Shown here in pieces: positions 1 to 8,132 of a DNA stretch of 63,101 nucleotides. The notes under the pieces were generated by a model. That model had not been told where the DNA came from. It ran no database searches and saw only the letters and a program-made list of their open reading frames with translations. Origin of the DNA: DATGLW01 sp035293965 (GTDB taxonomy: Bacteria; Actinomycetota; Acidimicrobiia; Acidimicrobiales; RAAP-2); NCBI GenBank assembly GCA_035293965.1, contig DATGLW010000054.1:1-63101 (forward strand). Reading direction: 5' to 3'. The translations under genes were made by a program, and so were the position numbers. How positions within the stretch are numbered: the first letter of the stretch is position 1; every line of letters starts with the position of its first letter.

Positions 1-350
1 AGGTTGATGTCGATCAGCCGGTCGAAGGCGGCAGCGTCGTAGGTCTCGAACGGACCGGCGCCGGCCGGCGTGGAGACGCCGGCGTTGTTGAACATCACGT
101 CGAGGCGGCCGAAGCTGGCCACCGCTGCGGCGACGGCCGCCTCGACGTCGGCCTCCCTCGTGACGTCGCAGGCTACTGCCACCGCAGTCCCACCCTGTTT
201 CTCGACGAGGCGCACCGTCTCGGCCGCCCAGTCGTCCCGCACATCCGCGCACAGGACCCTGGCACCCTCGCGGGCGAACACGAGCGCAGAGGCCCGGCCG
301 ACGCCGGAGCCGGCTCCCGTGATCACGCAGGACTTGCCTTCGAGCAGCAT
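1..350 (-). CDS. SDR family oxidoreductase (3' end cut by window edge)
   Basis: N-terminal 116 residues of a short-chain dehydrogenase; the rest lies beyond the left edge. A Rossmann glycine motif, TGAGSGVGRA, begins near residue 11, an acidic CDV segment follows beta-3, and the NNAG signature is present, all typical of classical NAD(P)-dependent SDRs. The catalytic Tyr-x3-Lys is not in view. The ATG at 348-350 is preceded by a strong purine-rich site (GGGAGGGGGA). The gene lies 75 bp downstream of the tetR gene on the same strand, with a 19-bp inverted repeat in the gap that matches one in front of the P450 operon, so it is probably in the same regulon. The substrate cannot be read from the sequence; oxidation of an alcohol made in the P450 pathway is an inference. 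Confidence 0.85.
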   Translation of the reverse strand, partial: MLLEGKSCVITGAGSGVGRASALVFAREGARVLCADVRDDWAAETVRLVEKQGGTAVAVACDVTREADVEAAVAAAVASFGRLDVMFNNAGVSTPAGAGPFETYDAAAFDRLIDIN

Positions 351-411
351 GGCTCCCCCTCCCGAGGCGGCGTGCCGTCGGCGCCTCTTCCGGCCGTCGC
401 GCCGGGCGCCC

Positions 412-430
412 GGTAGAGCATAGTTCTATC
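412..430. promoter_or_regulatory. Inverted-repeat operator upstream of the SDR gene
   Basis: GGTAGA-N7-TCTATC, a near-perfect inverted repeat 61 nt upstream of the SDR start, overlapping the stop codon of the tetR gene. The same arrangement (GGTAGA-N7-TCTACC) occurs at 6575-6593 before the P450. Arm length and spacing suit a TetR dimer, and the adjacent TetR is the obvious candidate ligand. Binding is inferred. Confidence 0.6.
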
Positions 431-1133
431 GACGCGAGCGCCGCCGCCTCTCGCCCGCTTCCGGGGTGCTCCCCGCCGCCAGCCCGGCTCGCACCAGGTG
501 CCACACCCGCTCGGCCACGAGGCGCGGCGGGTGGTCGATGCCGCCGCCGTGGACGCCATGGGCCATCTCCTGGACCAGGTGGAGGATGATCGTGGCGTCG
601 ACGTCCGGGGCCTCGCAGGTGCCCGCCCCGGCGCGGCACGCCGCTGCGATGGCCTCGGCGATGGCGGCCCGGTAGGGCTCGTAGACCGCTTCGACGGCGT
701 CGGGGAAGAACTCGAGCAGGCGCTGGCGCTCCCGGCCGCGCCAGCGGACCACACGCTGGGCCCGCTCGTCGAACTCCATGAGGATGGGCTCGGTGACCAG
801 GTGCCGCAGGTGATCGACGGGGTCGGCTGTCGCGACGTCGAGGAAGCGTGCCGTGGCGGCGCGCATGGACTCCTCGAACATGGCCAGGAGCAGCTCGTCC
901 TTGTTGCCGAAGTAGCGGTAGAAGGTCTGGAGGGCCACCCCGGCACGTTCCGTCACCTGCTTCACGGTGAACTCGAGGTTCTCGTCGTCCTGCACGAGGG
1001 CCCACGCCGCGTCGATGATCTCGTTGGCGAAGGGACGCCCGCCCTCCACCGGTCGGCCGCCGCCGCGGCGAGCTGCCCGCAGCTCCCACTGCTTGGGCGC
1101 GGGAAGCTCTTGCAACGCTGCGGGTCCGGCCAT
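426..1133 (-). CDS. TetR family transcriptional regulator
   Basis: 235-residue TetR-type repressor. The helix-turn-helix lies at about residues 56-78, with the typical recognition-helix pattern VALQTFYRYFGNKDELL. The remainder is an all-helical ligand-binding and dimerisation domain with no recognisable effector signature. An unusually long, Arg/Gly-rich N-terminal arm of about 35 residues precedes the DNA-binding domain and could add minor-groove contacts. It is the last gene of the P450 operon, 12 bp after the ferredoxin, so it is probably co-transcribed with its targets and autoregulated. Two copies of one inverted repeat, at 412-430 and 6575-6593, are the likely operators. The effector may be a pathway substrate or a CoA thioester; this is inference. 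Confidence 0.88.
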   Translation of the reverse strand: MAGPAALQELPAPKQWELRAARRGGGRPVEGGRPFANEIIDAAWALVQDDENLEFTVKQVTERAGVALQTFYRYFGNKDELLLAMFEESMRAATARFLDVATADPVDHLRHLVTEPILMEFDERAQRVVRWRGRERQRLLEFFPDAVEAVYEPYRAAIAEAIAAACRAGAGTCEAPDVDATIILHLVQEMAHGVHGGGIDHPPRLVAERVWHLVRAGLAAGSTPEAGERRRRSRR

Positions 1134-1145
1134 GGTCCCGCCAGG

Positions 1146-1370
1146 CTAGTTGCCCAGCTGCCTCGAAGGGAGCCGGACGACGCTGATCGCGCCGGTGGGG
1201 CAGCCTGCTGCTGCCGCCTCGATCTGTTCCAGGGGGTCCCCCGCGGGGTCGACGACGGTGGACTTCGTGTCGTCGTCGATCCCGAAGGTGCCGGGGGCGT
1301 AGACGGTGCAGACCCCCGAGCCCATGCAGACCCCGCGGTCGATCTCGATGCGGTAGGGAAGGCTCGCCAT
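1146..1370 (-). CDS. [3Fe-4S] ferredoxin, P450 redox partner type
   Basis: 74-residue ferredoxin with three cluster cysteines, Cys15-x5-Cys21 and Cys57-Pro. This is the signature of [3Fe-4S] ferredoxins that pass electrons to actinobacterial cytochromes P450. Its ATG overlaps the TGA of the preceding amidohydrolase by one base (TGATG), so translation is probably coupled. The cytochrome P450 is the first gene of the same operon, making it the likely electron acceptor. No ferredoxin reductase is seen nearby, so the electron source must be encoded elsewhere. Assignment to the family is firm; the pairing with the P450 rests on gene context. Confidence 0.9.
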   Translation of the reverse strand: MASLPYRIEIDRGVCMGSGVCTVYAPGTFGIDDDTKSTVVDPAGDPLEQIEAAAAGCPTGAISVVRLPSRQLGN

Positions 1371-2467
1371 CAGCTCAGCTTGTAGAGCCGGGCGGCGTTC
1401 TGCCAGAGGATCTTGGCCTTGTCCTCCTCGCCGTAGGGCGTGAACCACTCGTCGGTCAGCGACTTGGAGTTGGGCCACGTCGTCTCGGAGTGGGGGTAGT
1501 CGCTGGCCCACATGATGTTGTCGATGCCGATGTGGTGCCGTTCCCGCAGCCCGACAGGGTCCTCCATGAACGTGGCGAAGACCTGGCGACGGAAGTAGTG
1601 GCTCGGCGGCTCGACGAGCTCGCTCTTGGTCCAGTACCGGTGCTTCTCCCACAGGTGGTCCGAGTAGTACTGGAAGAAGGAGATCCAGCCGATCTGGCCC
1701 TCGACGGCCACGACGCGCAGGTCGGGGAAGCGCTGGAGGACCAAACCGTGGATCAGCTCGGAGACGGCCTCGGCCATGGTCAGCTTGCTCATGACGAGCC
1801 CGGTCATGAACCGGGGCGCGCTCTCGTAGATGCTCACGACCGGCGTGCCAGGGCGCCGGCCACCGACGTGCAGCCCCACGGGGAAGTCGGCGTCGAGGAA
1901 CGCCTTCCACATCACGTCCCACTTCGGGTCGCCGTAGTCGCCCTCGGGCGGGAACAGCGGGATGTAGCCGCTCACCAGCCCGGGCTGCGAGGCGGCGAAG
2001 CGGACCTCCTCGGCGGCCCGCTCGGGGGTGTCGATGGGGATGGCGGCCACACCGAGGAGCCGCCCGGGGGCGTGGGAGGCGTAGTCCGACAGCCAACGGT
2101 TGTAGCCCCGGACGCTGTTCAACCGGAGTGCGGGGTCTGCCGACATCAGCGGGCCGCCTACGTAGAGCACCTCGGCGTCCACGCCGTCGAGGTCCATGTC
2201 CTTGAGACGCTCCACCGGGTCCCAGGCGCCGGGTCGCTGCTCGTCGAGCTTGCGGACGTTCAGCTTGAACTCCTCTGGCTTCTTGCCGGCCAGGTTGTCG
2301 AGGGTCATGATCGGGGTTGCCTTGCCCTCGAAGACCCGGACGTCTCCCTCGTCGGTGTGCTCGATGCGCGGGGCGCGATCGCGGAACTCGGGATCGAGGT
2401 AGGTCTGCCAGGCCTCGTCCGGCATCGTGACATGCGAATCGGACGAAATGAGCCGGTACTCGGTCAT
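1370..2467 (-). CDS. Amidohydrolase family protein (amidohydrolase_2)
   Basis: 365-residue TIM-barrel hydrolase or decarboxylase of the amidohydrolase_2 family. It opens with a DSH metal-site remnant (residues 10-12) instead of the classical HxH, and carries the C-terminal SDYPHSE motif with Asp323 and His326, as in actinobacterial members found with CoA-pathway genes. The family includes ACMSD-like decarboxylases and hydrolases, so the exact reaction is open. The start has a good ribosome site (GGAAGGAG) 24 bp after the CoA transferase stop. It is fourth in the P450 operon, and a second amidohydrolase of the same type lies at 6777-8048. A step acting on a ring or carboxyl group of the pathway substrate is plausible but inferred. 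Confidence 0.85.
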   Translation of the reverse strand: MTEYRLISSDSHVTMPDEAWQTYLDPEFRDRAPRIEHTDEGDVRVFEGKATPIMTLDNLAGKKPEEFKLNVRKLDEQRPGAWDPVERLKDMDLDGVDAEVLYVGGPLMSADPALRLNSVRGYNRWLSDYASHAPGRLLGVAAIPIDTPERAAEEVRFAASQPGLVSGYIPLFPPEGDYGDPKWDVMWKAFLDADFPVGLHVGGRRPGTPVVSIYESAPRFMTGLVMSKLTMAEAVSELIHGLVLQRFPDLRVVAVEGQIGWISFFQYYSDHLWEKHRYWTKSELVEPPSHYFRRQVFATFMEDPVGLRERHHIGIDNIMWASDYPHSETTWPNSKSLTDEWFTPYGEEDKAKILWQNAARLYKLS

Positions 2468-2491
2468 ATCTGCTCCTTCCTTCGGGCGGCG

Positions 2492-3733
2492 TCAGGTGAC
2501 GACGCCCTCCTCCTTGAACGTCGCGATCTCCTCCCAGCCGTAGCCCAGCTCGAGGAGGATCTCCTCGGTGTGCTCGGCGTGCTCAGGCCCGCGCCGGAGC
2601 GCCGCCGGGCGCTCGTCGAATTGCACTGCCCCGGTCGGCACGCGGAAGTTGCCCGCCTCGTGCTCCACCTCTGCCACGTACCCGTTGGCCGCCACCTGGG
2701 GGTCCTCGATCACTTCGGGCACCTGCGCGTAGGGGGCCCACGGGAACCGAGCGCCGAGGAACGCGTCCCGCCACTCCGCGAGCGTCCGCGACTTGAACAG
2801 GGGCTCGAGGATGTCGACCATGTCGGCCGGGTGCTCGAGGATGGCCGAGCCCGTGGCGAACGCCGGGTCCTCGAGGAGGTCCTCCCGGCCGATGGCTCGA
2901 GCGAGGGCGGGCCAGTGGCGGTCGGGCTGGAGGAGGAGGAGGCTCAGGAACCGGCCGTCTTTGGTCTCGTAGGTGTTGCTGAGGGGGTTGGGCGACAGGC
3001 GAGCCGCCTGGCCGGCCACCGGCGCCGCGGCCCAGTTGCCCTGGAGACCCGACAGCACGTCTGACGCGAGCGTCCACATCGCCGTGCTGAGCAGCGACAC
3101 GTCCACGACCGACGGCGCTCCGGTCCGCTCACGGCGGAACAGGGCGCTCGCGATCCCAAAGGCGAGATTGGTCGCGCCGGTCCGGTCCCCGAAGCCGCCA
3201 CGCTGGCCCACCGGCCGCTCGAGCGCAGGCGGTGTGAGCGTGGCGCCCAAGCCGCCGCGGGCCCAGAACGCCGTCGCGTCGTAGGCGGGCATGTCGGCGT
3301 CGGGGCCCCGCACGCCGTGACCGTGGCCGCGGGCATAGATGAGCCTCGGATTGACGGCGCGCAGCCCCTCGACGTCGAGGCCCCAACGGGCCAGGGTGGA
3401 GGGCAAGAAGTTGGTCAGGAACACGTCGGCCGACGCGACCAGCTCGAGCAGGACGCGGCGCCCCTTGGGCGAGGCCACGTCGAGGCCGATGCTGCGCTTG
3501 CCGCGGTTGTGCATCTCCATGTTCTCGTTGACGCCGGTGGCCGAGGTGCGCAGGATCCCCTGGCTGACGAGGGCTCGGTAACCATCGCCCCGGACGGGGT
3601 GCTCGATCTTGACGACGTCCGCGCCCCAGTCTGCGAGGAGCGCGCCAGCGGCAGGCACGAACACGAACTGGGCGAGCTCGACGACGCGTACCCCGTCGAA
3701 CACGTCGACCGCCGGCCACGCGGAACCCGTCAC
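2492..3733 (-). CDS. CaiB/BaiF family (class III) CoA transferase
   Basis: 413-residue class III CoA transferase. It moves CoA between carboxylic acids through an aspartyl intermediate. Family hallmarks seen are the N-terminal VVELAQF...GADVVKIE region, the NRGKRSIGLDV block near residue 80, and the YDATAFWARGG segment, whose Asp is the likely catalytic residue. Length matches the family. The GTG start overlaps the stop of the aldehyde dehydrogenase as GTGA, indicating coupled translation. Following an aldehyde dehydrogenase, it would activate the newly made carboxylate as a CoA thioester; this order is inferred from the operon. The acid specificity cannot be told from sequence. Confidence 0.92.
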   Translation of the reverse strand: MTGSAWPAVDVFDGVRVVELAQFVFVPAAGALLADWGADVVKIEHPVRGDGYRALVSQGILRTSATGVNENMEMHNRGKRSIGLDVASPKGRRVLLELVASADVFLTNFLPSTLARWGLDVEGLRAVNPRLIYARGHGHGVRGPDADMPAYDATAFWARGGLGATLTPPALERPVGQRGGFGDRTGATNLAFGIASALFRRERTGAPSVVDVSLLSTAMWTLASDVLSGLQGNWAAAPVAGQAARLSPNPLSNTYETKDGRFLSLLLLQPDRHWPALARAIGREDLLEDPAFATGSAILEHPADMVDILEPLFKSRTLAEWRDAFLGARFPWAPYAQVPEVIEDPQVAANGYVAEVEHEAGNFRVPTGAVQFDERPAALRRGPEHAEHTEEILLELGYGWEEIATFKEEGVVT

Positions 3734-5205
3734 GGCGGGCTGCTCACGCTGAGGTGCTTGACCTGCTGGAGGGCTCGGATCCCGTCGATCCCGCGCTCGC
3801 GGCCGAGCCCGCTGTGCTTGTAGCCCCCCGAGGAGGCGTAGGCACCGCTGTAGCCACCGTTGACGCTGACCGCGCCGGCGCGGATGCGCTCGGCGACCCC
3901 TACCGCCGCGGCGAGGTCGTTGCCGTGCACCTGGCCGGCGAGCCCGTACACCGAGTCGTTGGCCATCTCGACAGCGTGGTCGAGGTCGCGGTAGCCGATG
4001 ACGCAGAGCACGGGGCCGAAGATCTCGTCGCGCGCAGCCGGGTTCGTGTTGTCCGGCACGTCGAGGACCGTCGGCTCGAAGTAGTAGCCCCGCTCGAGCC
4101 CCGCCGGCCGCTTCCCGCCGGCCGCCACCGACGCGCCGGCTGCGAGAGCTTCGGCCACGTAGCGCTCGTTGCGCTCGCGCTGCGCGGCAGAGATGAGCGG
4201 CCCGACGAGCGTGCTCGGGTCGGCGGGGTCACCGACCCGGAGCGCGCCAGCCACACGCGCCGCCTGCTCGACGACCTCGGCCTTGCGGTTCTCGGGAACG
4301 AGCATCCGGGTGGGCGCCACGCACGCCTGGCCGGCGTGAGCGGCGAAGACGCCGGTGCAGCCCGCGCCGGCGCGCTCGACGGCATCGGGCAGGTACAGCT
4401 GCACCGACTTGCCGCCGAGCTCGAGGATGACCCGCTTCACGGTTGCCGCGGCCTGGGCCATGATCGCCTTGCCCACGGCAGTCGAGCCGGTGAAGCTGAC
4501 GCAGTCGACCGCCGGGTGCGACGTGAGCAGCTCGCCCCCCTCCACACCCCCTTCGACCACCACGTTGAGGACCCCGGCCGGGAGGCCGACGGCCTCGGCG
4601 GCCTCGCCGATCATGAGGGTGGCGATGGGGGTGAGCGGGCTCGGCCGCAGGACGACGGTGCTCCCGGTGAGCAACGCGGGCACGAACTTCCAGATGGTCG
4701 TCTGGACGGGGAAGTTGTAGGCGGCGATCGCCGCCACCACGCCGATCGGTTCCCAGCGCATGACGCTCACCGCGACGCGATCGGCGGCGACGATCTCTCC
4801 GAGCGGGCGCGGGGTGTGCTCGGTCTCGGGCATCGTGAGGTAGAGCTCGCAGGCGGCGCGGAGGTGGTCGAGGGGCATCTGGACCTGCGCGCCCATGATG
4901 GCCTGCGGCGCACCGGCCTCGGCCGTGAGCGTCGCCCCCATCTCCTCGGCCCTCCCCCGCAGGTACTCCCCCATGGCCAGCACCTTCTCGACGCGCTGCT
5001 CGCGCCCCAGCCCGCTCCAGGCGCCGCTGTCAAAGGCGCGCCTCGCAGCGAGGACGGCCTCTTCCATCTGGGCCAGCGTCAGGGTCTCGACCTCGGCCAC
5101 CACCTCTTCGGTGGCGGGGTTCTCGACGGCTAGGGGCGGGCCGGCACCCGGGAGGAACCGGCCTCCGACGTAGGAACGGCGGATGTCGGCGATCTTGGCC
5201 GTCAT
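3730..5205 (-). CDS. Aldehyde dehydrogenase family protein
   Basis: 491-residue NAD(P)-dependent aldehyde dehydrogenase, normal family length. The general base Glu262 sits in ELGGKS and the nucleophile Cys295 in GQACVAP; FTGSTAVGKAI forms the coenzyme loop. The usual KPSE cofactor motif reads RPSP, so the Lys that contacts the adenosine ribose is Arg here. The ATG overlaps the P450 stop as ATGA, and its own stop overlaps the CoA transferase start, so three genes are translationally chained. It probably oxidises an aldehyde derived from a P450-hydroxylated substrate to the acid that the next enzyme loads onto CoA. Substrate identity is not shown. Confidence 0.93.
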   Translation of the reverse strand: MTAKIADIRRSYVGGRFLPGAGPPLAVENPATEEVVAEVETLTLAQMEEAVLAARRAFDSGAWSGLGREQRVEKVLAMGEYLRGRAEEMGATLTAEAGAPQAIMGAQVQMPLDHLRAACELYLTMPETEHTPRPLGEIVAADRVAVSVMRWEPIGVVAAIAAYNFPVQTTIWKFVPALLTGSTVVLRPSPLTPIATLMIGEAAEAVGLPAGVLNVVVEGGVEGGELLTSHPAVDCVSFTGSTAVGKAIMAQAAATVKRVILELGGKSVQLYLPDAVERAGAGCTGVFAAHAGQACVAPTRMLVPENRKAEVVEQAARVAGALRVGDPADPSTLVGPLISAAQRERNERYVAEALAAGASVAAGGKRPAGLERGYYFEPTVLDVPDNTNPAARDEIFGPVLCVIGYRDLDHAVEMANDSVYGLAGQVHGNDLAAAVGVAERIRAGAVSVNGGYSGAYASSGGYKHSGLGRERGIDGIRALQQVKHLSVSSPP

Positions 5206-6503
5206 GGCACGCCCCCGATGCTCCGTGCCTCAGTGGGCGGATCGAAGAGCACGGGGATGCCGTTGGGCCCGCGGTGCTCGAGGCCGATGATGCGCACGTC
5301 GGGCACCTCGGGGTCGAGGCGGAGATTGGCCAGCCGGTCGAGCACGGCGTTCATGGCCACCCACATCTCGGCCCGCGCCACGTGCATGCCCAGGCAGATG
5401 TGGGGCCCGCCGGCGAATCCGAGGTTCGGCTTGAGGTCACGGAAGGGGTCGAAGCGTTCGGGGTCCTCCCAGCGGGCCGGGTCACGGTTCGCGGCACCGA
5501 GGTTCATCTCGACCACCGCGCCGGCCGGGATGTCGACCCCGCACAGCGTCACGTCGCGGGTCGTGAGACGGCGGAAGATGGGATCGGTCGGCTCCCAGCG
5601 GACCGCCTCTTCGATGGCCCGGCGCAGGAGCTGGCGGTCCTGGCGCACGGCGTCGAGGAGCGCCGGTTCCTTCAGGAGGGCGACGAGCAGGATGCCGAGC
5701 TGGCGCCAGGTGGTGCCCGAGCCGGCCGTCAGGATGAGCCGCGAGAAGCCGAAGATCTCGTCGTCGGTGAGCAGGTGGCGCTGGCCGTCCTCTTCGATCT
5801 CGCTCTCGACGAGCATCGTGATGACGTCGTCTTGGGGACGGGCGCGCCGATCCTCGATGACCCGCCGGAGCATGGCCGTGGCGCGCTCGTGGCGCTCGCG
5901 GGCCGCCGCGGGGTCGGCACCTCCCATCCCGCCGCCCTCTGCGTCCTGGCGGAAGTCGAGTGCCTCCTGGCGGCTCAGCCCGAAGCTGGAGGTGATCGTC
6001 TGGAGCGGGATCCTCGAGCACAATTCTGCGTTGAGCTCGGCCCGCCCGTGCCTCTCAAAGGCGCCGATCGCCTCGTCCACGAGCGAGGCGATCCACTTGT
6101 CGATCCACCATTGGGCGCGCTTGGGCGAGAACGCGGGCTGGACCAGCGCCCGGTAGCGGCGGTGCTCCTCGCCCACCATCTCGAGGATGGTGCGAGCCCC
6201 GAAGAGCGGGGTGACCGATCCCGAGTAGTAGGCGGACGAGAACACCTGGTTCTCCCGCAGGACGATGTCGTTCGCCTCGAAGGAGAAGGCGGAGTACACC
6301 GGTGCATCCCCCCGTAGGCTCAGACCCCCCGGCGGATACCCGAGCAGCTCGCGCACCGAGCCCCGGTGCACCGGGGCTCGAGCCCGCAGCTCGGCGAACG
6401 CCGGGTAGGGGTCCTCGACCAGGATGCCCCCGTCGGTCGCCATCACGTGGCGCTCGACGTCGTAGAGCACCCTGAAGCGCTCGGCATCCGCCTTCGACGT
6501 CAT
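5202..6503 (-). CDS. Cytochrome P450
   Basis: 433-residue soluble bacterial cytochrome P450, first gene of the catabolic operon. The I-helix AGSGTT motif, the ExxR pair (EEAVR) and the heme loop FAGGPHICLG with ligand Cys370 are all intact. The ATG at 6501-6503 was chosen because GGGAGGGTG lies just before it and the protein then has standard length; an open frame continues upstream to 6686 without coding character. An inverted-repeat operator (6575-6593) lies 71 bp upstream. Electrons are expected from the [3Fe-4S] ferredoxin at the end of the operon. Hydroxylation of a hydrophobic carbon source is likely; the substrate is unknown. Confidence 0.95.
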   Translation of the reverse strand: MTSKADAERFRVLYDVERHVMATDGGILVEDPYPAFAELRARAPVHRGSVRELLGYPPGGLSLRGDAPVYSAFSFEANDIVLRENQVFSSAYYSGSVTPLFGARTILEMVGEEHRRYRALVQPAFSPKRAQWWIDKWIASLVDEAIGAFERHGRAELNAELCSRIPLQTITSSFGLSRQEALDFRQDAEGGGMGGADPAAARERHERATAMLRRVIEDRRARPQDDVITMLVESEIEEDGQRHLLTDDEIFGFSRLILTAGSGTTWRQLGILLVALLKEPALLDAVRQDRQLLRRAIEEAVRWEPTDPIFRRLTTRDVTLCGVDIPAGAVVEMNLGAANRDPARWEDPERFDPFRDLKPNLGFAGGPHICLGMHVARAEMWVAMNAVLDRLANLRLDPEVPDVRIIGLEHRGPNGIPVLFDPPTEARSIGGVP

Positions 6504-6574
6504 CACCCTCCCCGTGCGCCCCGAGCCGGCCTTCCCGGGCGTCGCCGCCCGTCCCTCCGCTGCCTCGCCGACAG

Positions 6575-6593
6575 GGTAGATCAATGTTCTACC
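6575..6593. promoter_or_regulatory. Inverted-repeat operator upstream of the P450 operon
   Basis: Perfect 6-bp arms, GGTAGA-N7-TCTACC, 71 nt upstream of the P450 ATG. It matches the repeat at 412-430 in both arms and spacing, differing at one arm base. The AT-rich spacer in an otherwise GC-rich region could include the -10 element, so repressor binding would block transcription. Assignment to the operon's own TetR is inferred. Confidence 0.65.
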
Positions 6594-6676
6594 GAGGGCA
6601 AGGGGGGCGCCCCGCAGGTCGCGCCCACGACGACCGCCGCGTGACCGAGCGAGGTGGCGCGGGTCGGACGGGCACG

Positions 6677-6760
6677 CCGGGCTCACGGGGGTGTGGCCCC
6701 GGCGTGCCCGAGGAAGCAGGGTGGACTACGCGGGCGCCCGGGCTCACGGGGGTGTGGCCC
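6677..6760. repeat. Two direct copies of a 23-bp hairpin-forming sequence
   Basis: A 23-bp sequence (6677-6699) recurs exactly at 6738-6760, 61 bp apart, between the P450 start and the second amidohydrolase stop. Each copy is itself a hairpin with a central G-rich loop. They probably arose by local duplication of a terminator-like element. Confidence 0.7.
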
Positions 6761-6764
6761 GGGC
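6736..6764 (-). terminator. GC-rich hairpin at the amidohydrolase 3' end
   Basis: Eight-base arms GCCCGGGC, self-complementary and at both ends, extend into CAC/GTG with one bulged T and a six-base loop. It begins 12 bp beyond the stop of the amidohydrolase at 6777. There is no U-tract, as is common for actinobacterial terminators. The symmetric stem could act for either strand. Confidence 0.5.
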
Positions 6765-6776
6765 CGCCGTGGGCCC

Positions 6777-8048
6777 TCAGGCCGTGTACCGACCGACCTT
6801 CATCGCCTTCTCGAGGGAGCCGCCCATGATGAGCTCCTGGTGGTCCATGGGAAGGTCCCGGACGATCTCGTGATAGGCGAGGGGGTCGGCCATGCCCTCG
6901 GGGTGCGGGAAGTCCGAGCCGAACATGAGGTGGTCGACGGGGATCCCGAGGTCGATGAGGCCCTTGGGGTCGGGCTCGTGGAAGATGTGCACCCAGACGT
7001 TGCGGCGGAACACCTCGACGGGGTCCTCGTCGAAGAGCACCGGGCTCTGCTCGGCGGCCCGCTGGAGCTTGGCGTAGAAGGGCCGGATCCAGGAGCTCGC
7101 GAACTCGACCGGCATGAAGCGCAGCCTCGGGAAGCGGGTGGCCAGGCCGTGGCCGATGATCGAGGCGAGGGCGTCGACGAGGTTGCTCTTCTCCGACGCC
7201 AGGCGCAAGAAGGCCGGCGAGCCGTTCTGGCGGAATGCGGAGAACTCCCGGTTGATCCCCTCCCACTCGTTGGTGTACCTGGTGTACCCGGGGTCGCCCG
7301 AGTGCATCCCGACGACGAGGTCAAGCTCCTGCACCCGCTCCCAGAAGGGGTCGAACTCGGGCAGCGCGAAGGACTTGCGGCCCTTCCAGGTGGGCACCGG
7401 CGCCACCCGCAGGAGGAAGATCCTGGCCCCGCGCTCCGCCACGTACTCGAGCTCGGCGATGGCCGCGTCGTTGCCGTCGGCCAACGAGATGATGGGGGTG
7501 GCGTAGATGGCGTCGGCGTAGGCGAAGGACCAGTGCTCGTGCATCCACTGGTTGAGGGCATGGACGACCGCCACGGCCACGTCGGGCGCGTCGGCCACCC
7601 GCTCTTCGAGCACGCTCGCGAGCGTCGGCCACAGCAGGGTCCGGTCGATGCCCATCTCCTTCATGAGCTCGAGGCGCGGCTCGGGGTCGAAGAAGGCGTC
7701 GACGCCCGGCATGACCATGAGCTTGGTGCCGCCCGGCTGCTGGGTCTGGAGGCCCTTGGCCCGGGGATCGTCCATGCCGCCGCCCCCCTTGGTGACGTCG
7801 AAGCCCGCCGCGCCGGGAGCGGCCACCTTCACGAAGGTGGGGTTGGGGATGTAGTCGGTGATCTGGTCCCTGATGGCGAGCTTGGTACGCCCGTTGACCT
7901 CGACGTACTTGATGACGCCCTCGTAAGCGGGCGGGAGGAACTTGGTGAGGGCGTCGCGGTTCTCGTAGAGATGGTTGTCGGCGTCGAAGGTCGGATAGGG
8001 CAGCTCACGGTGGGTGACCTGGATGTACTCCAACGCGCTGTCGCTCAT
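6777..8048 (-). CDS. Amidohydrolase family protein (amidohydrolase_2), second copy
   Basis: 423-residue TIM-barrel amidohydrolase_2 protein. It opens with FDADNHLYE near residue 19 and ends with GSDFPHPEG, giving metal or catalytic Asp379 and His382. It is about 60 residues longer than the copy at 1370-2467 and only moderately similar, so a different substrate is likely. The start is well set by AAGGAGGG directly upstream. It lies downstream of an alpha/beta hydrolase on the same strand with a 218-bp gap. The family includes decarboxylases and hydrolases, and the reaction is not determined by sequence. Context suggests a step in the same catabolic programme as the P450 operon. Confidence 0.87.
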   Translation of the reverse strand: MSDSALEYIQVTHRELPYPTFDADNHLYENRDALTKFLPPAYEGVIKYVEVNGRTKLAIRDQITDYIPNPTFVKVAAPGAAGFDVTKGGGGMDDPRAKGLQTQQPGGTKLMVMPGVDAFFDPEPRLELMKEMGIDRTLLWPTLASVLEERVADAPDVAVAVVHALNQWMHEHWSFAYADAIYATPIISLADGNDAAIAELEYVAERGARIFLLRVAPVPTWKGRKSFALPEFDPFWERVQELDLVVGMHSGDPGYTRYTNEWEGINREFSAFRQNGSPAFLRLASEKSNLVDALASIIGHGLATRFPRLRFMPVEFASSWIRPFYAKLQRAAEQSPVLFDEDPVEVFRRNVWVHIFHEPDPKGLIDLGIPVDHLMFGSDFPHPEGMADPLAYHEIVRDLPMDHQELIMGGSLEKAMKVGRYTA

Positions 8049-8132
8049 TGCCGTCCCTCCTTACCCCGGTGCCCTCGCACCGTGCCGGACCCGCTCGCGT
8101 TGCCTTGGTGGCCGGCGGTCTGCCGGACGACG

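Noticed and set aside
6504..6686. Upstream extension of the P450 frame
   Set aside because: It would run through the operator and lacks coding character; a strong ribosome site favours 6503.
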